Shown: positions 23,590 through 33,238, counted from the stretch's first letter. The stretch is 64,000 nucleotides of DNA from an uncultured Vampirovibrio sp. (GCA_910584405.1 CAJUAL010000002.1:147425-211424), one strand, 5' to 3'. Translations and numbers: made by a program. Notes: generated from the sequence alone by a model not told the origin.

Positions 23590-24405
23590 GTGTCAATAAC
23601 ATTGGAAAATAAGCAAGGATTAATCGCAGGGGACGGAACATTACCTGTAAAAATGGCTCAATATGCTAAAGAAAACGGATTTGAAGTTGTTTGTATTTCT
23701 TTGGCAAAAGATAATTTGAGGGATTTGAAAAAATACTGTTCGAAAGTATACAGTTGTCACCCCGGTGAAGTTGACAGAATTGAATCAATTTTAAAAGAAG
23801 AGGGTATAAAGCAGCTTACATTTTTAGGTAAAGTTCATAAAAAGGTTTTATTGCAGCTTCACAAGTTTGATAAAAGAGCGATTGATTTAATTAAAGAAGC
23901 TTCAAGATTAAATGATGATCAGGTTATGCTAATGATTGTTGAAGAGTTATCAAAAATCGGTGTTGAAGTACTTGATCAAACTATTTTCATCAAAAATCTT
24001 ATGATACCTGCCGGAGTATTGGGTAAACACAAACCGACTCCTGAGCAAATGGAAGATGTAAATTACGGTTTCTGGCTTGCAAAAGAAATGGGTAAAATTG
24101 ATGTAGGTCAATCAGTTGTGATTAAAGATAAAATGATTATGGCAGTAGAAGCTATTGAAGGTACTGATGTTTGCATTAAGCGCGGAGCAAAACTTGCAAA
24201 AGAAGGTGCTGTTGTTGTAAAAGTTGCAAAACCAAAGCAAGATAAACGTTTTGATATTCCTGCAATCGGTATGAGAACATTAAGAACAATGAGTCACAAA
24301 CATGCAAGTTTGATTGCCGTTGAGGCTAATGAAACAATTATCGTTGATCAGGAAAAAGTTGTAAAATACGCTGATGAACACAATATTGTTATAATGGCGG
24401 TATAG
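23590..24405 (+). CDS. lpxI: UDP-2,3-diacylglucosamine diphosphatase LpxI
   Basis: A 271-residue DUF1009/LpxI protein with GTG start and AGAGGA upstream. Typical segments: GLIAGDGTLPVKMAQYAKENG at the N-terminus, FLGKVHKKVLLQ, and the C-terminal domain DVGQSVVIKDKMIMAVEAIEGTDVCIKRGA and GMRTLRTMSHKHASLIAVEANETIIVDQE. LpxI hydrolyses UDP-diacylglucosamine to lipid X in organisms that lack LpxH. It is directly followed by lpxB, which uses the product. Confidence 0.95.
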   Translation: MSITLENKQGLIAGDGTLPVKMAQYAKENGFEVVCISLAKDNLRDLKKYCSKVYSCHPGEVDRIESILKEEGIKQLTFLGKVHKKVLLQLHKFDKRAIDLIKEASRLNDDQVMLMIVEELSKIGVEVLDQTIFIKNLMIPAGVLGKHKPTPEQMEDVNYGFWLAKEMGKIDVGQSVVIKDKMIMAVEAIEGTDVCIKRGAKLAKEGAVVVKVAKPKQDKRFDIPAIGMRTLRTMSHKHASLIAVEANETIIVDQEKVVKYADEHNIVIMAV

Positions 24406-25530
24406 ATGAAAAGATTATTTATAATTACGGGTGAGTTCTCGGGAGATATTCACGCATCAAAAGTTGTAAAAGAGCTTCGGGCTTTAAATTGCGATTTGGA
24501 AATTGAAGGTATCGGCGGTATAAATCTTCAAAATGAAGGTGTAAAACTCTTTTCTACTCAGGAGAAAATGGGTGCAATGGGACTTACTCCTCAGATTTTG
24601 ATTAATCATATTAAACTTGGAAAAGCTCTTTTAGATTATTTGAAGAATGATTATAAACCTGATTTGGTTTTACTTATTGACTACGGAGCTTTTAATCTTA
24701 CTATTGCAAGATTTTTGAAAAAAGCAGGGATAAAAGTTTTTTATTATATTCCTCCGCAAGTTTGGGCAAGCCGTAAGTATAGAATTAAACTTATTCAAAA
24801 GTTTGTTGATAAAGTTTTGTGTATATTTCCTTTTGAAAGACCTTTGTATGCTCAATACGGAATTGATGCACACTATTGCGGACATCCGCTTGTTGCTCAG
24901 TTACCGTCGCCTGCGGGTCGTCGTGAATTTTTTAGAAAACACGGGCTTGATGTTGATAAACGTTTAGTTTCTGTTTTCCCCGGTTCAAGAGAGTTTGAAT
25001 TAAAACATTTGATGAGTGTTTTTAAAGAAGCTGTAAAGCGTTTAAGCCACAGACATTCTGATTTACAGTTCTGTATTTCTCAGGCACCTAATTTGTCTGA
25101 TGAAGTTTATCAAAAATATCTCGGAGATTGTGATATAAAAGTTATAAAAGGTGAAAATCAAGCGCTGTTAAGTGTATCTGATGCGTTAATTTTAGCATCA
25201 GGAACTGTAGCCTTAGAGGCTTGTTTATACAAAACTCCGATGATTATAGCTTATCGCGGACCACAGTTTTTCTATTGGGTTTATTTACTTGTAAGATGTA
25301 TCAAGAGAGTATCTTTACCAAATATTATCGCTGATAAATCTATTGTTCCTGAAATTATTCAGGATAAAGTTACACCATCAAATATTACTTATGAAATAGA
25401 AGAACTGCTTTATAATAAAGAAAGACGAGAAGATAATATTAAGCAATTAGGACAGGTAAAAGAAATGCTTTCTGATAAAAATTCGGCACTTGAGGTTGCT
25501 AAAGTTATCGATACCGAGTTGTTTTCGTAA
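24406..25530 (+). CDS. lpxB: Lipid-A-disaccharide synthase LpxB
   Basis: A 374-residue GT19 glycosyltransferase. The start MKRLFIITGEFSGDIHASKVV, the GAMGLTPQILINHIKLGK stretch, the VLLIDYGAFNLTIARFLKKAGIKVFYYIPPQVWASR block and VFPGSREFELKH are all family hallmarks, as is SDALILASGTVALEACLYKTPMIIAYR near residue 258. It joins lipid X and UDP-diacylglucosamine to the lipid A disaccharide at the inner membrane. The ATG immediately follows the lpxI stop. It ends the envelope operon. Confidence 0.97.
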   Translation: MKRLFIITGEFSGDIHASKVVKELRALNCDLEIEGIGGINLQNEGVKLFSTQEKMGAMGLTPQILINHIKLGKALLDYLKNDYKPDLVLLIDYGAFNLTIARFLKKAGIKVFYYIPPQVWASRKYRIKLIQKFVDKVLCIFPFERPLYAQYGIDAHYCGHPLVAQLPSPAGRREFFRKHGLDVDKRLVSVFPGSREFELKHLMSVFKEAVKRLSHRHSDLQFCISQAPNLSDEVYQKYLGDCDIKVIKGENQALLSVSDALILASGTVALEACLYKTPMIIAYRGPQFFYWVYLLVRCIKRVSLPNIIADKSIVPEIIQDKVTPSNITYEIEELLYNKERREDNIKQLGQVKEMLSDKNSALEVAKVIDTELFS

Positions 25531-25608
25531 TATAAGTTAACACGTAACGGCTTTTAGGGCAAAAATTCCTTGTTATGTTACTTAAATATAGTGTAGGCTA
25601 GTGATTTT

Positions 25609-27336
25609 ATGATTAATTCAATTCCAAAAATTGAATCAAATAATGCTAATACATTCGGAAAAGTGACAGCAAGAACTAATCCGAGTGATTATTGGCTTGA
25701 AAAACCTAAGCCTCAACAATTACCACAAGTTCAAAAGCTTCCGTCAGATGTTGTTTCACAGCCTGCAATAAAACCTCAAATTAGTGATGCTACTTATCTT
25801 GCAGCCTCACCTTATCTTGATAAGATTAAAATTATTACCCCTGAAGAAGCAAGAAAAACAAATAATATAAAAATCATTGGTCTATCAATAGCCGGAGCAA
25901 CAATCTTAACTGCGGGAACCATTTTCTTCCTCTTAAAAGGCGGTCCGAAAAGTTTGAGTAAAAGCTTTAATTCATTAAGAACCTTTTTAGATAAAAAGGT
26001 TCAAAAAGCAAAACTAGATGGTAATAATGTCCTATCAACAACCGATAAGGTTTATGTTTACGCACTTGATAAGTTAAATAAATTACAAGAGCGCTCGGGT
26101 GTTATAAATAATTATAATACGGTCAAGGACTTATTGTTTAAGAAAATGATGGGCTGGAATAAGTATCTTGCAGGATTCCATGATAAGATTACCCGAGGTT
26201 TTGAAAGACTCGGACGTCAGGCTGTTGTTAATACTTATAAAAAAACAGATTTATTGCTGCAAGGAGCTATTACAAGGGCTTCTAATGCTTCTGCGAAATC
26301 TAATTCCGCACATTCAATGAATCTTGAAACTCAGGCAGACAGGCTAAACTTTGAAATAGGTTTGTTAAGTGAAAAATATTTTGGTCAGAAAGCTTTGCGA
26401 GCACGTTATTTTTCTTTTAAATCCGCTATAGAAACCTTGAAACAAGCTTTTAGCAAGATGAAAGTTTTCTTATCAAAAGATCTTTATACAAAGTTTATGG
26501 CTGATTCAAAGATTATTGAGCAAAGGGATGCTGTTATCAGAAAGGTTTCAGCTAACAGACGTGAGCTTTCTTATCCGTTATCGCATTTGGCTAAGGACTC
26601 GGAAGAATCTATAATGAAAATGGTTAGCTCCTTGAGTTTTAAAGATACAGAAAGGCTAACCGATTTAAGAAATATGCGGGCGATGATTAAAAAACTTGCG
26701 AAATGTAAAAATCCTCAAAGTCGCCAAGAGTTAACACATAAGCTTGTTACGGATATGGATAGTTTTATACAAAGCATTAGCGAAGCTCAGCATTCAAAAC
26801 TTATTCCGGAAAAGAATGCTAAAGCCTTATTAGCGGAAATGACAGAGTTAAGAGCTAATATTGCAGGTTATAAGCCGGGTAAGGTTGAAGAACTTTTATC
26901 AATATACAGACAAATTCTACCGAAAGCTGAATATAAAAAAGTTGAAACTGCTTACAAAGCTTGGCTAAAATCATTAGATAAGTCTATAAAAACCGAAACA
27001 GAAGATTTTATGGGCAAACTGAGAGATTTAGCTATGGGTTCTGCCCCTACAGATATTTTGACGGTTTTCGGTTCTTTGGGAATCTTAGGCTATAACCTTG
27101 CAAAATCAAAAGATAATGACCAAAGAACATCAATTGCTTTAAAATACGGAATCCCTGCTTTAGCCGGTGTTGGAGGTTCGTTATATTTTAATGCCAAGTT
27201 ATTTGCGGGTTCAAAAGCTTTAATTTGTGCTTCGATATTATCTCTGACTGTTAACAGATTAGGTGTTTGGGCAGATAATACTTTGAAAAAATATAAGCAG
27301 TCAAAAACAGTTGAAAATCCTCCAAAAACTGTATAG
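25609..27336 (+). CDS. Hypothetical membrane-associated helical protein, 575 aa
   Basis: The N-terminal 80 residues are Pro/Gln-rich and disordered-looking (FGKVTARTNPSDYWLEKPKPQQLPQ). A membrane helix follows (IIGLSIAGATILTAGTIFFLL, about 90-110), then about 350 residues of charged helices, and a C-terminal hydrophobic region with two or three more helices (DILTVFGSLGILGYNLA, YGIPALAGVGGSLYF, LICASILSLTVNRLGVW). No enzyme motif is seen. The FGK tag near residue 17 resembles the short N-terminal FG motif found in other unassigned proteins of this window. I do not recognise a family. Confidence 0.7.
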   Translation: MINSIPKIESNNANTFGKVTARTNPSDYWLEKPKPQQLPQVQKLPSDVVSQPAIKPQISDATYLAASPYLDKIKIITPEEARKTNNIKIIGLSIAGATILTAGTIFFLLKGGPKSLSKSFNSLRTFLDKKVQKAKLDGNNVLSTTDKVYVYALDKLNKLQERSGVINNYNTVKDLLFKKMMGWNKYLAGFHDKITRGFERLGRQAVVNTYKKTDLLLQGAITRASNASAKSNSAHSMNLETQADRLNFEIGLLSEKYFGQKALRARYFSFKSAIETLKQAFSKMKVFLSKDLYTKFMADSKIIEQRDAVIRKVSANRRELSYPLSHLAKDSEESIMKMVSSLSFKDTERLTDLRNMRAMIKKLAKCKNPQSRQELTHKLVTDMDSFIQSISEAQHSKLIPEKNAKALLAEMTELRANIAGYKPGKVEELLSIYRQILPKAEYKKVETAYKAWLKSLDKSIKTETEDFMGKLRDLAMGSAPTDILTVFGSLGILGYNLAKSKDNDQRTSIALKYGIPALAGVGGSLYFNAKLFAGSKALICASILSLTVNRLGVWADNTLKKYKQSKTVENPPKTV

Positions 27337-27404
27337 TCAAAATTCAACTTTTTGCTAAAATTACACTGGAGGGAGGTTTGTCCCTAAAACAATGTGGGTG
27401 AGGA

Positions 27405-28436
27405 ATGACAGAATTAACTATACGAGAAAAACTGGAACAGCGAGAGTTTGAAACCTTAAGTGATATTGCAACAAAGTCAGCACAATCTAAAGGTCGTAAA
27501 TTGGCAATTACGCCATGTGGCTTGCGTACAGACTTTCAGCGCGACAGGGACAGAATACTTCATTCTAAGGCATTTAGAAGATTAAAGCATAAAACACAAG
27601 TGTTTTTATCTCCGTTTGATGACCATTTTAGAACCCGTTTAACTCATACTCTTGAAGTTTCACAGATTGCCAGAACTATAGCGCGCTCACTTTGTTTGAA
27701 TGAAGATTTGGTTGAGGCAATTTCTTTAGGACATGATTTAGGCCATACCCCGTTTGGGCATTGCGGTGAAGGTGTACTAAACGAGCTTATTGACGGCGGA
27801 TTTTATCATAATCTTCAAAGTGTCAGGGTTGTTGAGGTTTTAGAAAATCTTAACCTTTGTCAAGAAACTATTGACGGTATCAGGACACATTCCTGGGGGT
27901 ATGAACCGCTTACACCTGAAGCTAAAGTTGTTCAACTTGCAGATAAAATTGCTTATATAAATCATGATATAGAAGATTCTATCCGCGCGGGAGTGATTTC
28001 AGAAAGCGATTTGCCAAAAGACTGCATTGAATATTTTTCGTCAAATCAAAGTGAACGATTAAATAAAATGATAACCGAAATTATTACCAATTCACTTGGA
28101 AAATCTGAAATTATGATGAGTGAAGAGGCCTGGGGTTATACGACAAAGCTTCGTAAATGGATGTTTGAAAATGTTTATAATGATGAATCAACCGCAAAAC
28201 TTGAAGAACGAAAAGCCAAAAATGTAATAAAGGAATTATTTTATTACTATTGTGATATGCTAAAACCTATTTGCCCGATTGAACATATTGAAAGAATTGT
28301 CACAGATTATATTTCAGGTATGACAGATCGATATGCAGTTGAAAGATTTAAGGAATTTTTCATCCCGACAGGTTTAAAATGCAGTGCCAGAGATGATTAT
28401 TTATTCAAACTTGCCAATGATATGAGTAAGGGGTAA
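27405..28436 (+). CDS. dgt: dGTPase-like HD-domain dNTP triphosphohydrolase
   Basis: A 343-residue HD protein with the Dgt consensus: DFQRDRDRILHSKAFRRLKHKTQVF, then FRTRLTHTLEVSQIARTIAR (first His), SLGHDLGHTPFGHCGEGVL (HD pair) and later VVQLADKIAYINHDIEDSIRAG. It hydrolyses dNTPs to deoxynucleoside and triphosphate and so tunes nucleotide pools. The length matches the short Dgt subfamily. GTGAGGA is the ribosome-binding site. It stands alone between a hypothetical gene and convergent ribD. Confidence 0.93.
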   Translation: MTELTIREKLEQREFETLSDIATKSAQSKGRKLAITPCGLRTDFQRDRDRILHSKAFRRLKHKTQVFLSPFDDHFRTRLTHTLEVSQIARTIARSLCLNEDLVEAISLGHDLGHTPFGHCGEGVLNELIDGGFYHNLQSVRVVEVLENLNLCQETIDGIRTHSWGYEPLTPEAKVVQLADKIAYINHDIEDSIRAGVISESDLPKDCIEYFSSNQSERLNKMITEIITNSLGKSEIMMSEEAWGYTTKLRKWMFENVYNDESTAKLEERKAKNVIKELFYYYCDMLKPICPIEHIERIVTDYISGMTDRYAVERFKEFFIPTGLKCSARDDYLFKLANDMSKG

Positions 28437-28458
28437 ATGGGTAAATAAATTATTCATT

Positions 28459-29460
28459 TTATATTTTAGTATATGTTACTAAAATATCAGGCGGGAAAGA
28501 TTGAAAACTTTCAAATTTTAGGTTTGTACAATTTTCGATTTTATCTTGTTTTGTTCCGTAAAAACAAGACTTTCCGTTGTTGTCCCCTAAAATTTTCGGT
28601 GCGATGAAATGGTAAAGCTTGTCGCAGTATGGTAAAAAACTGTTATTTACTCCTCCGCCTGCTTCTACAAAAACACTTGTTATGCCAAGTTCGTAAAGCT
28701 TATTGAGGATAAATTCGACATCAAGTTTGTTATCTTTAACAGGTGTGTTTTCCTTGGAAAATACATATATTTCACCTTGTTTATAGATATTTGCATTGCG
28801 GTCGGTTTTATTTTCTCTATCCAGAATTATTTTTTTCTTATGTTCCATTGTAGGGTTATCAGCTAGAATTGTAGCAGAAGAAGTTAAGATTGCATCGTAT
28901 TTTTTGCGAAGCTTTCTAACTTCTGTACGGGCAGATTCTGATGTTATCCATTTTGAATCCCCGCAATGGGTTGAGATTTTTCCGTCAATGGTTGTTGCTG
29001 TTTTTATGGCAACAAATGTTTGTTTTTTTGTATGGTTTTTTATAAAAATCTCGTTCAGTTTCTTGCATTCATCTTCCAAAACAGGCCCTATAATTTCAAT
29101 CCCTGCGTTTTGAAGCTTTTCTAACCCTTTTCCTGCAACTAAAGGATTCGGGTCTTTCATTCCGTAGACTACTTTTTTTATTCCTTTTTCAATAATAATA
29201 TCCGTGCAGGGTGGAGTTTTTCCAAAATGAGAACAGGGTTCAAGGTTTACGATAAGTGTACAATCTTTTGCATTATCAAGTTTTAGCAGGGCATCTCGTT
29301 CTGCGTGGTTTGCTCCGTATTTTTTGTGGTACCCTGTTGAGATAATTTCACCTTCAGGGTTTATAATAACACATCCGACCAAAGGGTTAGGAGAGGTGTC
29401 CCCTTGTGCTTGTTTTGCAAGTTCTATACACTTATACATATATTGAAAATACTGTTTCAT
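28459..29460 (-). CDS. ribD: Bifunctional riboflavin biosynthesis protein RibD
   Basis: A 333-residue two-domain protein. The N-terminal deaminase domain has NHAERDALLKL and NLEPCSHFGKTPPCTD (zinc His and two Cys, about residues 50 and 74-83). The C-terminal reductase domain starts near residue 145 (FVAIKTATTIDGKISTHCGDSKWITS) and contains VFVEAGGGVNNSFL. It catalyses two successive steps from GTP-derived pyrimidine to the ribitylamino-uracil precursor. No other rib genes adjoin it here, so the pathway is scattered. No clear ribosome-binding site precedes the ATG. Confidence 0.96.
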   Translation of the reverse strand: MKQYFQYMYKCIELAKQAQGDTSPNPLVGCVIINPEGEIISTGYHKKYGANHAERDALLKLDNAKDCTLIVNLEPCSHFGKTPPCTDIIIEKGIKKVVYGMKDPNPLVAGKGLEKLQNAGIEIIGPVLEDECKKLNEIFIKNHTKKQTFVAIKTATTIDGKISTHCGDSKWITSESARTEVRKLRKKYDAILTSSATILADNPTMEHKKKIILDRENKTDRNANIYKQGEIYVFSKENTPVKDNKLDVEFILNKLYELGITSVFVEAGGGVNNSFLPYCDKLYHFIAPKILGDNNGKSCFYGTKQDKIENCTNLKFESFQSFPPDILVTYTKI

Positions 29461-29528
29461 ATTTGTATTCTATCTTAAATTATGATAAATTAAAATAGTT
29501 AGGAGATATGAATGTAAGGAGAGGACTT

Positions 29529-30194
29529 ATGGTAGATTTAAAGTATATCGGACATAGCGCGTTTGAGGTTAAAAACGGCGATAGGGCTGTTTTAATTGAC
29601 CCGTTGGTGTCTGTGAATGAAAAATTTAACTGGCATGATGAGCCTGTAACTGATATTTTATTAACTCACGCTCATGGCGATCATTTGGGACAGGCTGTTG
29701 AAATTGCAAAAGAAAAAGATATTGAAATTTCTGCAGTGTTTGAATTGGCAAATTATTGCTCTGAACAAGGTGCAAAAACAAAACCTGTAGGTTTAGGTGC
29801 TTGGATTAATTACTCTTGGGGGCGTGCGGTATTTTTACCTGCTTTTCACTCAAGTTCTTTACCTGACGGCAGATATGGCGGAAATGCAGCAAGTATATTG
29901 TTAGATGTAGATGGAGTTAGAATTTTCCATGCAGGAGATACTTGTTTAACAGGTGAAATGAAAACAATTAAGGAATTATATGCTCCGCAGATTGCGCTTT
30001 TACCTATTGGCGGAACTTATACAATGGATGTTGAACATGCGGCAATGGCTGCTAAATGGTTAGGTGTAAGAACTGTTATTCCTATGCATTACGGAACATT
30101 CCCTGAAATTGAAGCAGATTTGGAAAAATTTGCACAGCTTATCGCCTTTGGTAATACTGCTTGTCAAATCCTTAATCCGACAGATATTAATTAG
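29529..30194 (+). CDS. UPF0173 metallo-beta-lactamase-fold hydrolase
   Basis: A 221-residue protein from ATG 29529, chosen because AAGGAGAGG lies just upstream and the family begins with a KYIGHSAFEV strand; an ATG at 29508 would add seven codons. The metal site is clear: LLTHAHGDHLGQ (HxHxDH), FHAGDTCL and VIPMHYGTFPEI. UPF0173 members are MBL-fold hydrolases of unassigned substrate. It is divergent from ribD and followed by a terminator hairpin. Confidence 0.92.
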   Translation: MVDLKYIGHSAFEVKNGDRAVLIDPLVSVNEKFNWHDEPVTDILLTHAHGDHLGQAVEIAKEKDIEISAVFELANYCSEQGAKTKPVGLGAWINYSWGRAVFLPAFHSSSLPDGRYGGNAASILLDVDGVRIFHAGDTCLTGEMKTIKELYAPQIALLPIGGTYTMDVEHAAMAAKWLGVRTVIPMHYGTFPEIEADLEKFAQLIAFGNTACQILNPTDIN

Positions 30195-30202
30195 TAGTAA
30201 GC

Positions 30203-30228
30203 GGCGGCAGCGAAGCTGCCGCCTTTAA
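30203..30228 (+). terminator. GC-rich terminator hairpin after MBL hydrolase gene
   Basis: GGCGGCAGC at 30203-30211 pairs with GCTGCCGCC at 30215-30223 around GAA, followed by TTTAAT. It separates the hydrolase gene from the ATP-grasp gene. Confidence 0.7.
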
Positions 30229-30239
30229 TAAGAGGTGTT

Positions 30240-31211
30240 ATGAATATATTATTTGTTATCGATAGAATTGAGTTAAAGTATTTCGAATTTAATGATTTAG
30301 TGACTAATTTTTGGCTAATAAAAGGTTTTTTACAGCGCGGTCATAAAGTTTTTATATCAACAATTGATATGTTGGGGGTAAATTCTCAAACGGCATATTC
30401 GTTTTGTTATCGTTCATTTTTAGACGGGGAAGAAATACGTTATGATAAGGAAAGTTTATCAAAGAGCAAAGTTGAAGACTTTCAGCTTGTAATGTTTCGT
30501 CCTGACCCTCCTGTTGATTTGGATTATATTAATGCAACTTACGTTTTTGATTTTGTTGACAGGTCTAAGACTTTTATAATGAATGATACAAAATCTGTTC
30601 GTAATTTTAACGAAAAACTTCACAGTATATATTTTGAAGATTTAATGCCAAATTATATTGTTACTTCGTCAAAATCAGATATTATTGACTTTTTAAATAA
30701 AAATGAAGAAATAATTTTAAAACCTTTAAATCAATGTTTTGGCGGCGGGGTTATGTATTTAAAACGCGGTGATAAGAATACTGCCGTAATTATAAATTCA
30801 ATGACAAATAATGGAAAACAGCTTATTATGGTTCAAAAGTTCATTCCAAAAGCTGTGTATGGAGATAAACGTGTTTTAATTTTGGGTGAAGAGGTTTTAC
30901 CTTATTGCGTTCAAAAAGTTCCTAGTAATGACGATTTCAAATTCTGTGAACACGATGATAATCATGTTCAAAAAGCAGTTTTATCAGACGGTGAACGTGA
31001 AAGATTTTTGCCTGTTGCTAAAAAGCTTAACGAAATGGGAATATTTATGGCAGGGTTAGATGTTATTGACGGTAAAATTATCGAAGTTAATGTCACAAGC
31101 CCTTGTTACTTCATAAGAGAAATCAATAATCATTTCGGGTGTCATATTGAAGATACTGTAGTTGATTATATAATTTCTAAGGTTCAAGCTTCAAATTTGG
31201 TATTAAGTTAG
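30240..31211 (+). CDS. Glutathione-synthetase-like ATP-grasp protein
   Basis: A 323-residue protein. The N-terminal domain (MNILFVIDRIELKYFEFNDLVTNFWLIKGFLQRGH) and the ATP-grasp core (EIILKPLNQCFGGGVMYL near residue 156; MVQKFIPKAVYGDKRVLIL near 198; GLDVIDGKIIEVNVTSPCYFIREI near 275, with the metal-binding E-x-N) follow bacterial GshB. GshB joins gamma-glutamylcysteine and glycine. The usual ending TSPTGI is changed to TSPCYF, and no gshA is present in the window, so another carboxylate-amine ligation is possible. The next gene encodes a kinase-like protein. Confidence 0.75.
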   Translation: MNILFVIDRIELKYFEFNDLVTNFWLIKGFLQRGHKVFISTIDMLGVNSQTAYSFCYRSFLDGEEIRYDKESLSKSKVEDFQLVMFRPDPPVDLDYINATYVFDFVDRSKTFIMNDTKSVRNFNEKLHSIYFEDLMPNYIVTSSKSDIIDFLNKNEEIILKPLNQCFGGGVMYLKRGDKNTAVIINSMTNNGKQLIMVQKFIPKAVYGDKRVLILGEEVLPYCVQKVPSNDDFKFCEHDDNHVQKAVLSDGERERFLPVAKKLNEMGIFMAGLDVIDGKIIEVNVTSPCYFIREINNHFGCHIEDTVVDYIISKVQASNLVLS

Positions 31212-31244
31212 CAAAATAAATTTTGTTTAAGTTTTATCAGGGGT

Positions 31245-32207
31245 ATGATTACTCCAATTGGAAATTTACATTTTACCCCTGCAATAAACCAAAAACAACA
31301 ACAGAAGGCGCCAATATCATTAAGACCTCAATTGGCTGTTGATACAGTCAGTTTTGGCAATACCAGTCCTGATTTGATGTCGTTATCGGATAAGGAAATT
31401 TTTGAAAAGGTTTTGGCTGCAATAAAAAATGAAGAGATTATCGGTCAAGGCGGAGAGGCAACGGTTTATCGAATTCCTGACAGTAATTATTGTGTAAGAA
31501 AATCTTATAGATTGGCAACTGCAGTTGTACCTCTAAAAAAGAAACAGTTTACCAGAAATGTAACAGCGCAGGATAAAGTTAATCATGTTGTCGCAAAAAT
31601 CGGAAATTATTTAACTATAATGCCTATTTTACAAGGCTCTCCCGTAATGAACCCTGTAACAATGTCTGAAAAAGAAGCAAAAAAGATTTCAGAAGCAATT
31701 TGCTTATTCCCGCAATCTTCTTTTAATAAATTATTGAAACAAATAAATGATGCTTATGAAAAAGATATGATGTGGGATTGTAATTGGGCTAATATAATTG
31801 CAAATCCGAAAGAAAAAACGTTAACCGCAATTGATTTTTATAAAAATTCAATGGAAGAATCTGCTTCTCATTTAGCTTATATGTATGCAGGCTTGGTGCA
31901 TGAGCATACGACAGAGCAGCAGTGTAAAATGCTTGCTGAAAAAGTTATGAATGCAGGACTGGAAGAGTTTAAGCCGGGAGTAACTCCTTGTTGTAATTTT
32001 GATAAGTTCGGATTTTCTGATTTAATAAGAGCTTTTGATGATTTGGATTTATTTACAAGTAAACGCTATACGAAACTCTTACTCGATTTAACTTACAAAA
32101 TGCGTGATTTAAAAAATCAAGAAATCCGCGGTATAAACGTTACAAACGAATTGAATTTTGAGCTTAAAAAGATACAATCAATAATGCGTCAGCTTGTTAA
32201 ATATTAA
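31245..32207 (+). CDS. Protein-kinase-like fold protein
   Basis: A 320-residue protein I cannot place in a named family. It has a glycine-rich loop IIGQGGEATVYRI (residues 65-76), a lysine twelve residues on (VRKSY), a catalytic-loop-like D178-x4-N183 (DCNWAN) and an AIDFYK at 195-200 in the place of DFG. The spacing equals that of kinases and aminoglycoside phosphotransferases. Residues 1-40 are low complexity with a VSFGN tag. It follows the ATP-grasp gene by 33 bases and overlaps the convergent tsaD by four. Substrate and activity are unknown. Confidence 0.7.
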   Translation: MITPIGNLHFTPAINQKQQQKAPISLRPQLAVDTVSFGNTSPDLMSLSDKEIFEKVLAAIKNEEIIGQGGEATVYRIPDSNYCVRKSYRLATAVVPLKKKQFTRNVTAQDKVNHVVAKIGNYLTIMPILQGSPVMNPVTMSEKEAKKISEAICLFPQSSFNKLLKQINDAYEKDMMWDCNWANIIANPKEKTLTAIDFYKNSMEESASHLAYMYAGLVHEHTTEQQCKMLAEKVMNAGLEEFKPGVTPCCNFDKFGFSDLIRAFDDLDLFTSKRYTKLLLDLTYKMRDLKNQEIRGINVTNELNFELKKIQSIMRQLVKY

Positions 32208-33238
32208 GCTCGTGAAAATACTTCAATATCAATATCGTCAAAGGTGTTTGTATTAAAATACGCGCAAGAAGCTACCATTGACGCATTATCTGTACAGTAT
32301 TTCATTGCAGGAGCATTAACTCTGAAACCTTCATTTTCAAGTGCGAAAACTTTTTTGCGAATTTCAGAATTAGCCGCAACTCCGCCAGCGATTACAACTT
32401 GGTTATATCCGCGCTCAATTAGTGCTTTTTTTAATTTTTTTACCAAAGTTTTAGAAACACATTCCTGAAAACTTGCGCAAATATCATTTACGGGAAGTTC
32501 TTTCCCTTCAAAAGATTTCACCAGCCTTAACACAGCAGTTTTAAGCCCGCTGAAACTGAAATTATACCCGTCAACCTTGCCTTCAGGAAGTTCAAATGCG
32601 TGAGGATTACCCTCTTGAGCCAATTTATCCAATCTGGGGCCACCGGGGTATGGTAACCCGATAAGTCTTGCGACTTTGTCATAAGCTTCCCCGACCGCAT
32701 CGTCTATAGTTTCACCTAAAATTGTTTGTTTTGAATAAGATTCAACATCAATAATTTGAGTATGACCTCCGCTTACCAATAATGCCATAAACGGCGGTTT
32801 TAAATCTGTATCGATATAGTTTGCGCAAAGGTGAGCGTTTAGGTGATTTACTCCGATAAACGGTTTATCATGGACTAACGCAAGAGTTTTAGCTGCATTT
32901 AATCCGACTAATAAACACCCGACAAGTCCGGGGCCTACGGTTGCGGCGAATGCTGATATATCATCTGGTTTTAACCCTGATTGCTCAAATGCTTCCTGAA
33001 CTACGATATTTATAGAATCCAAATGCTCTCTGGCTGCAATTTCAGGGATAACTCCTCCGAATTTTTCGTGGGTTTTTATTTGTGACGCTACAATATTTGA
33101 GATAACTTCACGTCCGTTTTTTACAATGGCACAAGCTGTTTCGTCGCAACTTGATTCGATAGCCATAATGTAATTATCATGACCGCTTTCTACTCCGATT
33201 TGAACGGGTTGTTCACTGAATAATGTTCTCTTTTCCAT
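32204..33238 (-). CDS. tsaD: tRNA threonylcarbamoyladenosine transferase TsaD
   Basis: A 344-residue protein with the Kae1/TsaD signature: IMAIESSCDETACAIV, GGVIPEIAAREHLDSI, the metal-binding NHLNAHLCANY, LLVSGGHTQI, and VIAGGVAANSEIRKKV. It transfers the threonylcarbamoyl group to A37 of ANN-reading tRNAs with TsaB and TsaE, which are not in this window. The first 24 residues extend beyond the usual start; an internal ATG would give MAIESSCDET. A TATAAT box lies just before the longer start, so the message could be nearly leaderless. It lies 30 bases after the large GH13-like gene. Confidence 0.95.
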   Translation of the reverse strand: MEKRTLFSEQPVQIGVESGHDNYIMAIESSCDETACAIVKNGREVISNIVASQIKTHEKFGGVIPEIAAREHLDSINIVVQEAFEQSGLKPDDISAFAATVGPGLVGCLLVGLNAAKTLALVHDKPFIGVNHLNAHLCANYIDTDLKPPFMALLVSGGHTQIIDVESYSKQTILGETIDDAVGEAYDKVARLIGLPYPGGPRLDKLAQEGNPHAFELPEGKVDGYNFSFSGLKTAVLRLVKSFEGKELPVNDICASFQECVSKTLVKKLKKALIERGYNQVVIAGGVAANSEIRKKVFALENEGFRVNAPAMKYCTDNASMVASCAYFNTNTFDDIDIEVFSRA

